Assembly: GCA_035564555.1 (NCBI GenBank)
Contig: DATMTS010000049.1
Span: 1-16,512, forward strand
Direction of reading: 5' to 3'
Length of the DNA stretch: 16,512 nucleotides
Source of the DNA: DATMTS01 sp035564555
GTDB taxonomy: Bacteria; Actinomycetota; Actinomycetes; Actinomycetales; Microbacteriaceae
The stretch's first letter is position 1. The number at the start of each line of letters is the position of its first letter. This document shows, in pieces, positions 6,937-15,065 of this stretch. The notes under the pieces were generated by a model. That model searched no databases. It was given only the letters and a program-made list of their open reading frames with translations, and was not told the DNA's origin. The position numbers were made by a program, and so were the translations under genes.

Positions 6937-7698
6937 CTACTTGGCGACGAGTGTCGTCTCGAAGCTGTACATGTCGGGTCGATAGCAATGTTGGCCGTAC
7001 TCGATGGCTCGCCCCGAGTTGTCGTAAGCGATGCGCTCCATCGTCAGCACGGGGCTTCCCTTCGCGATGTCGAGCAGGTCGTGTTCGTCGTGTTGCTCAC
7101 GGCGTGCACCGATCTTCTGCTTGGCGATCTGAACGGTCACGCCGCGAGCTCGAAGAGTCTGGTAAAGACCGCGGGTCTCCAGTTGAGCCGCCGTGACGTA
7201 GGAGAATTCGACGGGCAGGAAGTTCTCGAGGATCGCGACCGGCGTGCCATCCGACAGCCGTTGCCGACGCAGGTGGATGACCTCGCTGCCCGGCGCGATC
7301 GCCAGTTGCTGCGCGACGACGTCGTCAGCGGGGATGATCTCGTAGGTGAGCACGTTGGTGCCCGGCTCGTGATTGCTCGTCCGAAGATCTTCGTACAGGC
7401 TGGTGAGCTCGACGGGCCGGGTCACCTGGCCTTGAACCACTTGGGTTCCGATCCCCCGTCGCCTCACGAGCAAACCGCGATCGACCAGCTCCTTGATCGC
7501 GCGCCGGACCGTCGGGCGTGAAAGGCCGAGGCGTTGCCCGATGGCGATCTCGTTCTCGAGCCGACTGCCGGGGGCGATCGACCCGGAGCGGATCGCCGCT
7601 TCAAGACGAGACGAGATCTGAAAGTACAGGGGAATCGGCCCGCTTCGATCCAAGTCCGCAAACAGTTCGTCCGGCCATACAGTCTCTGTGTTCGTCAT
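6937..7698 (-). CDS. GntR/HutC-family regulator, presumed repressor of the inositol operon
   Basis: A 253-aa transcription factor. Residues 21-88 are a GntR winged helix-turn-helix: PLYFQISSRLEAAIRSG, then LENEIAIGQRLGLSRPTVRRAI with recognition helix, and a wing ending in RRGIGTQVV. Residues from about 105 to the end match a UTRA effector-binding domain (HutC subfamily), with typical ILENFLP and ERIAYDNSGRAIEY segments. The ATG at 7698 is preferred over an in-frame start 17 codons upstream because AAGGGGTGAG sits directly before it. It is divergent from iolC across 143 bp rich in palindromes, so it most likely controls that operon and itself. The effector is expected to be an inositol breakdown intermediate; this is inferred from position, since UTRA domains bind many ligands. 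Confidence 0.9.
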   Translation of the reverse strand: MTNTETVWPDELFADLDRSGPIPLYFQISSRLEAAIRSGSIAPGSRLENEIAIGQRLGLSRPTVRRAIKELVDRGLLVRRRGIGTQVVQGQVTRPVELTSLYEDLRTSNHEPGTNVLTYEIIPADDVVAQQLAIAPGSEVIHLRRQRLSDGTPVAILENFLPVEFSYVTAAQLETRGLYQTLRARGVTVQIAKQKIGARREQHDEHDLLDIAKGSPVLTMERIAYDNSGRAIEYGQHCYRPDMYSFETTLVAK

Positions 7699-7708
7699 CT
7701 CACCCCTT
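7699..7708 (-). promoter_or_regulatory. Ribosome binding site deciding the regulator start
   Basis: On the minus strand AAGGGGTGAG lies immediately before the ATG at 7698, with the purine core four bases from the start codon. No comparable site precedes the alternative start at 7749. Confidence 0.6.
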
Positions 7709-7722
7709 GCGAACAGCCCATC

Positions 7723-7738
7723 GATTGTTGCTACAATC
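7723..7738. promoter_or_regulatory. Palindrome GATTGT-TGCT-ACAATC, candidate operator of the regulator gene
   Basis: A perfect 6+4+6 inverted repeat 25 bp upstream of the regulator ATG. On the minus strand its edge overlaps a -10-like TAAGAT (plus positions 7736-7741). A repressor here would block the regulator's own promoter. Confidence 0.5.
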
Positions 7739-7782
7739 TTACGTCTCAAGGCATTGGATCGAAGCGGGCCCCCAGTTGCGCT

Positions 7783-7800
7783 TGTGCTATTGTTAGCACA
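7783..7800. promoter_or_regulatory. Palindrome TGTGCTA-TTGT-TAGCACA around an extended -10 of the iol operon
   Basis: A perfect 18-bp inverted repeat (7-bp arms, 4-bp spacer) with its right edge 41 bp before the iolC GTG. It contains TGCTATTGT (7785-7793), which fits an extended -10 (TGn plus TATTGT); no good -35 is seen. GntR-family repressors bind short palindromes like this, so it is the best candidate operator of the inositol operon. Confidence 0.6.
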
Positions 7801-7810
7801 TCCTCGGACC

Positions 7811-7824
7811 GGTCATCGATGACC
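7811..7824. repeat. Perfect 14-bp palindrome in the iolC leader
   Basis: GGTCATCGATGACC is its own reverse complement. It lies between the proposed -10 element and the iolC RBS, so it could be a third protein-binding site or a leader element. Confidence 0.45.
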
Positions 7825-7841
7825 TAGACGTTAGGAAAGAT

Positions 7842-8801
7842 GTGAGCACCAGCACGCAATCGACCGAGATCATTGTCATGGGAAGACTGGGAGTCGATCT
7901 CTACCCGCTGCAAGACGGCGTGGGTCTCGAAGACGTCTCGACCTTCGGCAAGTACCTCGGGGGAAGCGCGGCGAATGTCAGCATTGCCGCCGCACGGCTC
8001 GGCCACGATGTCGCTCTCGTCTCGCGCGTCGGGGCCGACCCGTTCGGCCGCTACCTTCTGCGTGAACTCGAACGACTGCAGGTCGGCACTGCGTACGTGC
8101 GTACCGACCCAGTGCTGAATACGCCCATCACCTTCTGTGAGATCTTTCCGCCCGACAACTTCCCCCTCTACTTCTACCGCGAGCCGAAAGCTCCGGATCT
8201 CAACATCGAAGCGGACGACCTTCCGCTCGAGCAGATCCGGCGTGCGAACGTCTTCTGGTCCACTGTCACCGGACTGAGCCAAGATCCCAGTCGGTCGGCC
8301 CACTTCGCCGCCTTGCGGGCGAGAGCCCGGCAGGGCCACACGGTACTCGACCTCGATTACCGGCCGATGTTCTGGGAAAGCCGCAATGAGGCGCGCGCGC
8401 AAGTTCAGGCTGCCTTGTCGTTCGCAACGGTCGCTGTCGGCAACCGCGAGGAATGCGAGGTCGCCGTCGAGGAGACCGACCCGGTGCGTGCAGCGGATGC
8501 GCTCCTGGCGCACGGCGTCGAACTGGCGATCGTCAAACGCGGACCACGCGGCGTGCTCGCCAAGACGCGCGAGGAGTCCGTCGAGCTTGACGCCATCCCG
8601 GTGGATGTCGTCAACGGCCTCGGTGCCGGCGACGCGTTCGGCGGCGCTCTGTGTCATGGGTTGCTGCGGGGATGGGACCTGGAGCACGTCATCCGCTTCG
8701 CGAACGTCGCCGGAGCGATCGTCGCTACTCGCCGCGAGTGTTCGACGGCGATGCCGACGAGCGAAGAGGTGGACCGATTTCTGGTAAGAGATCCCCGATG
8801 A
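7842..8801 (+). CDS. iolC: 5-dehydro-2-deoxygluconokinase
   Basis: PfkB/ribokinase-family sugar kinase, 319 aa, cytoplasmic. In inositol breakdown it phosphorylates 2-deoxy-5-keto-D-gluconate to its 6-phosphate. The PfkB signature 1 is GGSAANVSIAAARLG (from about residue 40); signature 2 is NGLGAGDAFGGALCHG with the catalytic base Asp264 in GAGD. The middle segment TPITFCEIFPPDNFPLYFYR is as expected for IolC. The GTG start at 7842 has AGGAAAG at 7833-7839. It is the first gene of the operon and its TGA overlaps the next ATG (ATGA, 8798-8801). Other PfkB sugars would be possible from the fold alone; the neighbours decide for IolC. Confidence 0.93.
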   Translation: MSTSTQSTEIIVMGRLGVDLYPLQDGVGLEDVSTFGKYLGGSAANVSIAAARLGHDVALVSRVGADPFGRYLLRELERLQVGTAYVRTDPVLNTPITFCEIFPPDNFPLYFYREPKAPDLNIEADDLPLEQIRRANVFWSTVTGLSQDPSRSAHFAALRARARQGHTVLDLDYRPMFWESRNEARAQVQAALSFATVAVGNREECEVAVEETDPVRAADALLAHGVELAIVKRGPRGVLAKTREESVELDAIPVDVVNGLGAGDAFGGALCHGLLRGWDLEHVIRFANVAGAIVATRRECSTAMPTSEEVDRFLVRDPR

Positions 8802-9715
8802 CGAACGACGTGAGTGCCGAGTTCATCCGTCGACTGCCGCAGCTTCGAGCGGAACGGCCGGACTCCATCCGGCAGTGCATGGCCGAACGAAAACGCCGGG
8901 GCGTCCTCGAAGGCGATGGTCGACTCTTCATCATTGCGGCCGACCACCCGGCACGCGGGTCACTCGGGGTGGGTCGCAATTCGATGGCGATGGCTGACCG
9001 ATACGACCTGCTCGAGCGGCTCGCCGCGGCATTGGGCCACCCTGGAGTCGACGGTGTACTGGGTACTCCGGACATCATCGACGACCTGGCTCTGCTGGGC
9101 TTGCTGGACAACAAGATCGTGGTCGGATCGATGAACCGGGGCGGCCTGCGCGGGGCATCCTTCGAGATGGACGATCGCTACACCGGCTTCGATGTGCCCA
9201 CGATGGTCTCCTCAGGAATCGACTTCGCCAAGACGCTCGTCCGCGTCAATCTCGGCGACCCTGCGACCGCAGCGACCCTGGAGGCCACCGCACGTGCCGT
9301 CACGGAGTCGGCTCGCGCAGGGCTACCCATCATGCTCGAACCGTTCATCAGCACGTGGGTCGATGGCAGAATCGTCAACCAACTCGACGTCGAAAGCGTG
9401 ATCACCTCCGTCGCGATCGCGTCGGGGCTCGGTTCCAGCAGCGCCTACACCTGGATGAAGCTGCCCGTCGTCGAAGACATGGAGCGGGTGATGGCTGCCA
9501 CAACGATGCCGACCGTGCTGTTGGGCGGCGATTCCGGCGAGGATCCGGAGGAGACGTTCGCTGCGTGGGAAGGCGCTCTTGCTCTGCCCGGCGTCCGTGG
9601 TTTGACGGTCGGCAGGACACTGCTGTATCCGCCGGACGGCAACGTCGCCGAAGCGGTCGAGATCGCCGCCCGCCTGGTGCATCCCAGCCGGAGTTCCGTC
9701 CCGTCCCTCCTCTGA
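8798..9715 (+). CDS. Cgl0159-type (beta/alpha)8 aldolase, presumed deoxyketogluconate-6-phosphate aldolase
   Basis: A 305-aa TIM-barrel protein related to DeoC/LacD class I aldolases and, from memory, to the actinobacterial Cgl0159 family found in iol clusters. It probably cleaves 2-deoxy-5-keto-gluconate 6-phosphate into DHAP and malonic semialdehyde, the step done by class II IolJ in Bacillus. Visible barrel motifs: LFIIAADHPARGSLGVG near the N-terminus, GVLGTPDIIDDL, IMLEPFIS, YTWMKLPVV with Lys221 as the candidate Schiff-base residue, and phosphate-site-like VLLGGDSGEDPEE and GLTVGRTLLYP at the C-terminus. The ATG at 8798 overlaps the iolC stop, indicating coupled translation; an open frame upstream to 8651 only overlaps iolC. 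The gap to the next gene is 45 bp. Family confident, exact reaction inferred from context. Confidence 0.82.
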   Translation: MTNDVSAEFIRRLPQLRAERPDSIRQCMAERKRRGVLEGDGRLFIIAADHPARGSLGVGRNSMAMADRYDLLERLAAALGHPGVDGVLGTPDIIDDLALLGLLDNKIVVGSMNRGGLRGASFEMDDRYTGFDVPTMVSSGIDFAKTLVRVNLGDPATAATLEATARAVTESARAGLPIMLEPFISTWVDGRIVNQLDVESVITSVAIASGLGSSSAYTWMKLPVVEDMERVMAATTMPTVLLGGDSGEDPEETFAAWEGALALPGVRGLTVGRTLLYPPDGNVAEAVEIAARLVHPSRSSVPSLL

Positions 9716-9760
9716 ACGACCCGGCCTGCACTGAATCCGCCCCAACTGTAAGGAAGCGCA

Positions 9761-11299
9761 ATGAGCACCCCCGAGACAACCCTGACCGCCGGCACTTCCC
9801 GTGGCGATCTTCCGATCGTGAACCATTGGATCGCGGGTGCGGAACATCCCTCGGCGAGCGCGCGAACGGCGCCGGTGTTCGACCCGGCACTCGGCGTCGA
9901 GACGAAGCGCGTCGCCCTGGCGGATCGGTCCGACATCGACGCGGCGGTCGCCTCGGCCAAGGCGGCCTTCCCGGCGTGGCGCGACCTATCGTTGGCAAAA
10001 CGGCAGACCGTGCTGTTCCGGTTCCGCGAACTGCTGGATGCCCGCAAAGGCGAGCTCGCCGAGATCATCACGAGCGAACACGGCAAGGTCGTGTCGGATG
10101 CCCTGGGCGAGATCAGCCGCGGGCAAGAGGTCGTGGAGTTCGCCACCGGCCTCGCGCATCACCTCAAGGGAGAGTTCAGCGAGCAGGTGTCCACCGGCAT
10201 CGACGTCTATTCGACTCGGCAGCCGCTCGGCGTGGTCGCGATCATCAGCCCCTTCAACTTTCCGGCGATGGTGCCGATGTGGTTCTTCCCGATCGCCATC
10301 GCGGCGGGCAACGCAGTCGTGCTCAAGCCGAGCGAGAAAGACCCGTCGGCCGCGATCTGGCTGGCCGGCCTCTGGCAGGAGGCCGGCCTGCCGGACGGCA
10401 TCTTCACCGTGCTGCACGGCGACAAGGAGGCGGTGGACGGCTTGCTGACGCACCCCGACGTGAAATCCGTCTCATTCGTCGGGTCGACCCCGATCGCGCG
10501 GTACATCTATGAGACGGCGGCCAAGAACGGCAAGCGGGTGCAGGCCCTCGGTGGGGCGAAGAACCACATGCTGGTGCTGCCGGATGCCGACCTCGACCTG
10601 ACGGCGGATGCCGCGGTGAACGCCGGGTTCGGCTCGGCCGGGGAGCGGTGCATGGCGATCAGCGTGGTCGTGGCGGTCGAACCGGTGGCCGATGACCTGA
10701 TCGAGAAGATCCGCGACCGGGTCGCCGGCCTGCGGATCGGCGACGGGCGGCGCGGTTGCGACATGGGACCTCTGGTGACGCAGGAGCATCGCGACAAGGT
10801 CGCCTCGTACATCGAGATCGCAGCCGAAGACGGCGCGACGGTGGTGATCGATGGCCGCCAGGTACAGCCCGATGGGGAGGCCGCGGGATTCTGGCTGGGT
10901 CCGACCCTGATCGACGAAGTGCCGACGACCAGCCGCGTCTACACCGAGGAGATCTTCGGTCCGGTGCTTGCTATCGTGCGCGTGCAGACGTACGCGGAGG
11001 GCGTGGCCTTGATCAACGCGAGCGCGTTCGGCAACGGCACGGCGATCTTCACCAGCGACGGCGGCGCCGCCCGCCGCTTCCAGAAGGAGATCGAAGTCGG
11101 CATGATCGGAGTGAATGTGCCCATCCCGGTGCCGGTGGCCACCTTCTCCTTCGGCGGCTGGAAGGACTCGCTGTTCGGCGACACCAAAGCGCACGGCGCG
11201 GAAGGAGTCAAGTTCTTCACACAATTGAAGGCGATCACCTCCCGCTGGCTCGACCCCAGCCATGGCGGCATCAACCTCGGATTCCCCGAAAGCGACTGA
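9761..11299 (+). CDS. iolA: CoA-acylating methylmalonate/malonate-semialdehyde dehydrogenase
   Basis: A 512-aa aldehyde dehydrogenase (also named mmsA). It converts malonic semialdehyde to acetyl-CoA with NAD and CoA, the last step of inositol breakdown, and may also serve valine breakdown. The order is typical: substrate and cofactor segments with ISPFNFPAMVPMWFFP and KPSEKDPSA, VSFVGSTPIARYIYE (NAD-binding), then LGGAKNHMLVLPDAD, where CoA-dependent members have Asn-containing sequence instead of the usual general-base Glu, and the nucleophile Cys297 in SAGERCMAIS. The C-terminal EEIFGPVL and FSFGGWKDSLFGD are also present. AAGGAAG at 9750-9756 fixes the ATG at 9761. Length fits the family (about 500 aa). 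It is followed after 31 bp by iolB. Confidence 0.95.
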   Translation: MSTPETTLTAGTSRGDLPIVNHWIAGAEHPSASARTAPVFDPALGVETKRVALADRSDIDAAVASAKAAFPAWRDLSLAKRQTVLFRFRELLDARKGELAEIITSEHGKVVSDALGEISRGQEVVEFATGLAHHLKGEFSEQVSTGIDVYSTRQPLGVVAIISPFNFPAMVPMWFFPIAIAAGNAVVLKPSEKDPSAAIWLAGLWQEAGLPDGIFTVLHGDKEAVDGLLTHPDVKSVSFVGSTPIARYIYETAAKNGKRVQALGGAKNHMLVLPDADLDLTADAAVNAGFGSAGERCMAISVVVAVEPVADDLIEKIRDRVAGLRIGDGRRGCDMGPLVTQEHRDKVASYIEIAAEDGATVVIDGRQVQPDGEAAGFWLGPTLIDEVPTTSRVYTEEIFGPVLAIVRVQTYAEGVALINASAFGNGTAIFTSDGGAARRFQKEIEVGMIGVNVPIPVPVATFSFGGWKDSLFGDTKAHGAEGVKFFTQLKAITSRWLDPSHGGINLGFPESD

Positions 11300-11330
11300 A
11301 GACGGCATACGAGCGGAGGCGGCAGGCACG

Positions 11331-12224
11331 ATGGTTGCGCAAAACGAGTGGTTCTTCCCGCGCGGGGCGTTGGCCCGTGATGGCTGGCAGGCTGTGGTCG
11401 ATGATTCCGTGCCGAAGTGGCACCACACCGGCCTGCGCGTCGCCGAACTCACCGGGAACGAAGTGCCTGTTCCGGGGGCCGGCACGGAAGCGATCGTGGT
11501 GCCCCTCTCGGGTTCGTTCACTGTGCGGCATGACGGAGCGGTCACCGAACTGACGGGGCGACGCAGCGTTTTCGACGGGGCGACCGACGTGCTGTTCCTC
11601 GGCGCGTCGACCACCGGGACCGTCAGCGGTCATGGCCGCGTCGCGCTCGCGACGTCACCGACGAAGGAGGATCGTCCGTCTCGGTATCTGGCGGCTTCCG
11701 ATACGCCGATCGAACTGCGCGGCGCCGGTCAGGCAAGTCGGCAGGTGCACAATTTCGGCGTCCCCGGGGTGTTGGATGCTGCGCGGCTCATCGTCTGCGA
11801 GGTCGTCACGCCTGCGGGGAACTGGTCGTCCTATCCGCCGCACAAGCACGACGAGTCCGTCCCGGGTCGCGAATCACGTCTGGAGGAGATCTACTACTTC
11901 GAGGCGGCGACCGAACGGGGCCGAGCTGAAGCAGGCGAGCCGTTCGGCCTCTTCAGCGCCTACTCTTCGGGGGCGGGCGAAATCGAGGTCGACGGCCTCG
12001 TGCACTCCGGCGACATCGCCCTGCTCCCATACGGATACCACGGTCCGGCCGTCGCCGCCCCGGGCTATGACCTCTATTACCTCAACGTGATGGCCGGTCC
12101 CGACGCGGAACGCCAGTGGCTGATCACGGACGATCCTGCACACGCCTGGTTACGCGGGACCTGGCGCGAGCAAGCGGTCGACGGGCGACTCCCCTATTCC
12201 AGCGAGAAGGAAGGCCGGCGCTGA
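11331..12224 (+). CDS. iolB: 5-deoxy-glucuronate isomerase
   Basis: A 297-aa KduI/IolB-family double cupin that isomerises 5-deoxy-D-glucuronate to 2-deoxy-5-keto-D-gluconate. The metal-site signature is clear: SSYPPHKHDE with His171 and His173, LEEIYYFE with Glu186, and YGYHGP with His237. TPAGNWSS and YYLNVMAGP are family hallmarks. The ATG at 11331 is chosen because CGGAGG lies 11 nt upstream; an earlier in-frame start at 11262 would overlap iolA. Its TGA overlaps the iolD ATG (TGATG, 12222-12226), so translation is coupled. Confidence 0.95.
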   Translation: MVAQNEWFFPRGALARDGWQAVVDDSVPKWHHTGLRVAELTGNEVPVPGAGTEAIVVPLSGSFTVRHDGAVTELTGRRSVFDGATDVLFLGASTTGTVSGHGRVALATSPTKEDRPSRYLAASDTPIELRGAGQASRQVHNFGVPGVLDAARLIVCEVVTPAGNWSSYPPHKHDESVPGRESRLEEIYYFEAATERGRAEAGEPFGLFSAYSSGAGEIEVDGLVHSGDIALLPYGYHGPAVAAPGYDLYYLNVMAGPDAERQWLITDDPAHAWLRGTWREQAVDGRLPYSSEKEGRR

Positions 12225-14152
12225 TGACGGCGACGAAACGATTGACGGTCAGCCAGGCGCTCATCGAGTTCCTGGCACACCAGTGGACCGTCGACGGTGA
12301 TCACCGCGAACGCACCATCCCGGGCGTCTTCGGCATCTTCGGGCACGGCAACGTCGCCGGGATCGGGCAGGCGCTCGCGCAGCTCAACGCCCGGCAGCCG
12401 GAGGTGATGCCGTACTTCCAGGCACGCAACGAACAGGCGATGGTGCACCAATCCGTGGGCTACGCCCGAATCCACCGTCGACGCGGTACATATGCATCCA
12501 CCGCATCCGTCGGGCCCGGCGCGACCAACATGCTCACCGGCGCCGCGCTGGCCACGACCAACCGCCTGCCGGCGCTGCTTCTGCCGAGTGACACTTTCGC
12601 GACCCGTGTCGCTGATCCCGTGCTTCAGCAGCTCGAACAGCCCCACGACATCGGACTCACCGTGAACGACGCCTTCCGGCCGCTCTCCCGCTTCTTCGAC
12701 CGCGTGCAGCGGCCCGAGCAGCTGTACTCGATTGCGCTCGGCGCGATGCGCGTGCTCACCGACCCTGCCGAGACGGGCGCCGTCACGATCGCGTTGCCCG
12801 AGGATGTGCAGGCCCAGACCATCGACGTCCCGGTCGAGTTCCTGACCGACCGCCAGTGGCGCATCCGCCGGCCGCCGCCCGAGCGGGATGCCCTGGCCAC
12901 CGCGATCGCCGCGATCCGGTCTGCGGAGCGCCCGTTCATCGTCGCGGGCGGTGGCGTGATCTATTCCGGAGCGGAGGAGGCGCTGCAAGCGTTCGTCGAG
13001 GCGACCGGAATCCCGGTCGGCACCACACAGGCCGGCGGCGGTTCGTTGCGCTGGGACCACCCTCAGTACCTCGGTGCCGTCGGCACCACCGGGACCGCTG
13101 CTGCAAACAGGGTCGCCGCCGAGGCCGATCTGGTCATCGGGATCGGAACTCGCTACAGCGATTTCACGACGGCATCGCGCACGGCGTTCCGGCACCCTGC
13201 CGTGCGCTTCGTCAACATCAACGTCGCCTCCTTCGACGCCTACAAGCACGGCACGCAGTCGCCGGTGGTCGCCGACGCTCGGGAGGCGCTCATCTCCCTC
13301 ACCGCGGAGCTGTCGCGCCACCGCGTCTCGGATGCCTACGCCGAGCGCATCCGGAACGAGAAAGCCGAATGGGACGCGATCGTCGACACCGCTCTGAAAT
13401 CGACGGGCGCAGCTCTCCCGGGTCAGGCCGAGATCATCGGCGCGGTGCACGCGGCGAGCGATCCCCGGGACGTCATCGTGCAAGCGGCGGGCTCCCTGCC
13501 CGGCGATCTCCATAAGTTGTGGCGCGTGCGGGATCCGCTCGGATATCACGTCGAATACGCGTTCTCCTGCATGGGATACGAGATCGCTGGGGGGCTCGGA
13601 GTCAAACGCGGTCTGCTCGCCGACGGGGACGACCGGGATGTGATCGTCATGGTGGGAGACGGGTCGTACCTCATGCTCAACTCCGAGTTGGTGACGGCCG
13701 TCGCGGAGCGGATCAAGCTCATCGTCGTGATCGTGCAGAATCACGGCTTCGCCTCGATCGGCCATCTCTCCGAGACCGTCGGGGCTGCGCGCTTCGGCAC
13801 GAAGTACCGCGCGTACGACCCGCTCGCCCGCAACTTCGAGACCGAGCACATCCTCCCGGTCGATCTCGCGATGAATGCCCGCAGCTACGGAGTCGACGTA
13901 GTCGAGATCGAACCGGGCCCGGCAGCTCTGCGGGAGCTGCGCTCTGCCATCGAAGAAGCCAAAGAGTCGGACGGGCCCACCGTCATCCAGATCAGAAGCG
14001 ATCCACTGATCTACGCGCCTGACGGTGAGGGCTGGTGGGATGTGCCCGTGGCGGAGGTGGCCACGCTCCCCACGACTCAGGCCGCGCGAACGGCGTATGA
14101 GAAGCAGCGCACCGCGCAGCGGCCCCTTCTCGGCGAGGAGGATCCGGCGTGA
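12224..14152 (+). CDS. iolD: 3D-(3,5/4)-trihydroxycyclohexane-1,2-dione acylhydrolase (decyclizing)
   Basis: A 642-aa thiamine-diphosphate enzyme of the acetolactate-synthase fold. It opens the inositol-derived ring to give 5-deoxy-glucuronate. The N-terminal PYR domain has the ThDP-activating Glu70 in QARNEQAMVHQSVGYAR, and VGPGATNMLTGAALATTNR. The central domain (about 220-370) has IVAGGGVIYSGAEEAL. The C-terminal PP domain has the Mg/ThDP motif starting GDGSYLMLNSEL (Asp479) and ending IVQNHG. Length matches IolD (about 640 aa). AGAAGGAAGG (12205-12214) precedes the ATG at 12224, which overlaps the iolB stop. The stop overlaps the iolE GTG (GTGA, 14149-14152). Confidence 0.95.
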   Translation: MTATKRLTVSQALIEFLAHQWTVDGDHRERTIPGVFGIFGHGNVAGIGQALAQLNARQPEVMPYFQARNEQAMVHQSVGYARIHRRRGTYASTASVGPGATNMLTGAALATTNRLPALLLPSDTFATRVADPVLQQLEQPHDIGLTVNDAFRPLSRFFDRVQRPEQLYSIALGAMRVLTDPAETGAVTIALPEDVQAQTIDVPVEFLTDRQWRIRRPPPERDALATAIAAIRSAERPFIVAGGGVIYSGAEEALQAFVEATGIPVGTTQAGGGSLRWDHPQYLGAVGTTGTAAANRVAAEADLVIGIGTRYSDFTTASRTAFRHPAVRFVNINVASFDAYKHGTQSPVVADAREALISLTAELSRHRVSDAYAERIRNEKAEWDAIVDTALKSTGAALPGQAEIIGAVHAASDPRDVIVQAAGSLPGDLHKLWRVRDPLGYHVEYAFSCMGYEIAGGLGVKRGLLADGDDRDVIVMVGDGSYLMLNSELVTAVAERIKLIVVIVQNHGFASIGHLSETVGAARFGTKYRAYDPLARNFETEHILPVDLAMNARSYGVDVVEIEPGPAALRELRSAIEEAKESDGPTVIQIRSDPLIYAPDGEGWWDVPVAEVATLPTTQAARTAYEKQRTAQRPLLGEEDPA

Positions 14153-15060
14153 AGGCGAGCGTGGCAGGAGCGCCGGTGAGCTTCGGCGTCTTCGAGATGA
14201 CTCCCGAAGGCGCCGAGACGGTCGCACCAGACGACATGCTCGACATCCTGGCCCGTGCCGGGTACGCGGGTATCGATCTCGGGCCGGTCGGATACCTCGG
14301 ACGAGGCATCGAACTGCGAAAACGGCTCGAGCGGTTCGGCTTGGAGCTCGCCGGCGGGTGGGTCGAGTTGCCGTTCTCAGACGATGAAGCGTTCGAAGAC
14401 AGCCTTCCGCTGCTCGAGGCGGCCCTGCGGGTCTTCGCGGATGTTGCAGAGTCGTCCCCGGCGCGACTGCCGAAACCGACCCTGGCCGATCACGGTTCCG
14501 CCGAGCGAAAATCGTCGTTCGGCCGAGCGGCGGGCGGTCTCGACGGCGCTGGGTGGGATCGGCTCGCCCGTAACAGCGAACGAGCGGCATCCCTGGTGCG
14601 TGCCGCCGGGCTGGAACCGACGTTTCACCATCACGCGGGCACCTTCGTGGAGGCGCCGGACGAGATCGACCGCTTTCTGCAGTTGGTGGATATCGGCCTC
14701 ACACTCGATACCGGACATCTGCTGCTGGGCGGCGGCGACCCGCTCGAAGCCGTGCGTCGATGGGGGCCGCGCATCAATCACCTGCATCTCAAGGATGTCG
14801 ATACAGCGCGACTGAGGCGTGTGCTCGACTCCGGCGGCGGCATGACCGAGGTGTGGTCCTCGGGGGCCTTCGTCGCCTTCGGGCAGGGCGACATCGATCT
14901 GCCGGCGGTGTTGAACACGATCGACGCGATCGGATACGACGGCTGGGTCGTCGTGGAGCAGGATGTGCTTCCCGCTCCCGGCACACCGCTCGACGATTTT
15001 CTCGGTCGCAGAGAGCACGACCAGAAAGTCAGCCGCGAAGCGCTGCGGGCGTGGTGTTGA
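14149..15060 (+). CDS. iolE: Inosose dehydratase-like TIM-barrel protein
   Basis: A 303-aa protein of the xylose isomerase-like/AP endonuclease 2 TIM-barrel family. Its expected reaction is dehydration of 2-keto-myo-inositol (inosose) to the trihydroxycyclohexane-dione used by IolD. Candidate metal and catalytic residues: FHHHAGTFVE (His160-162, Glu168), LDTGHLLLGGGDP (Asp187, His190), INHLHLKDV (about 209-217) and VVVEQDVLP near the C-terminus. GAGGAGG (14135-14141) lies 7 nt before the GTG, which overlaps the iolD stop. The N-terminus (VAGAPVSFGVFEM) follows the actinobacterial form rather than the Bacillus one. An inosose isomerase (IolI-like) of the same fold is the main alternative. iolD adjacency favours IolE, since no other dehydratase candidate is in the window. 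Confidence 0.82.
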   Translation: MKASVAGAPVSFGVFEMTPEGAETVAPDDMLDILARAGYAGIDLGPVGYLGRGIELRKRLERFGLELAGGWVELPFSDDEAFEDSLPLLEAALRVFADVAESSPARLPKPTLADHGSAERKSSFGRAAGGLDGAGWDRLARNSERAASLVRAAGLEPTFHHHAGTFVEAPDEIDRFLQLVDIGLTLDTGHLLLGGGDPLEAVRRWGPRINHLHLKDVDTARLRRVLDSGGGMTEVWSSGAFVAFGQGDIDLPAVLNTIDAIGYDGWVVVEQDVLPAPGTPLDDFLGRREHDQKVSREALRAWC

Positions 15061-15065
15061 CGGTG

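Noticed and set aside
12194..14590. 798-aa minus-strand frame opposite iolD and iolE
   Set aside because: Longest frame on that strand but an antisense shadow; iolD has intact ThDP motifs on the plus strand.
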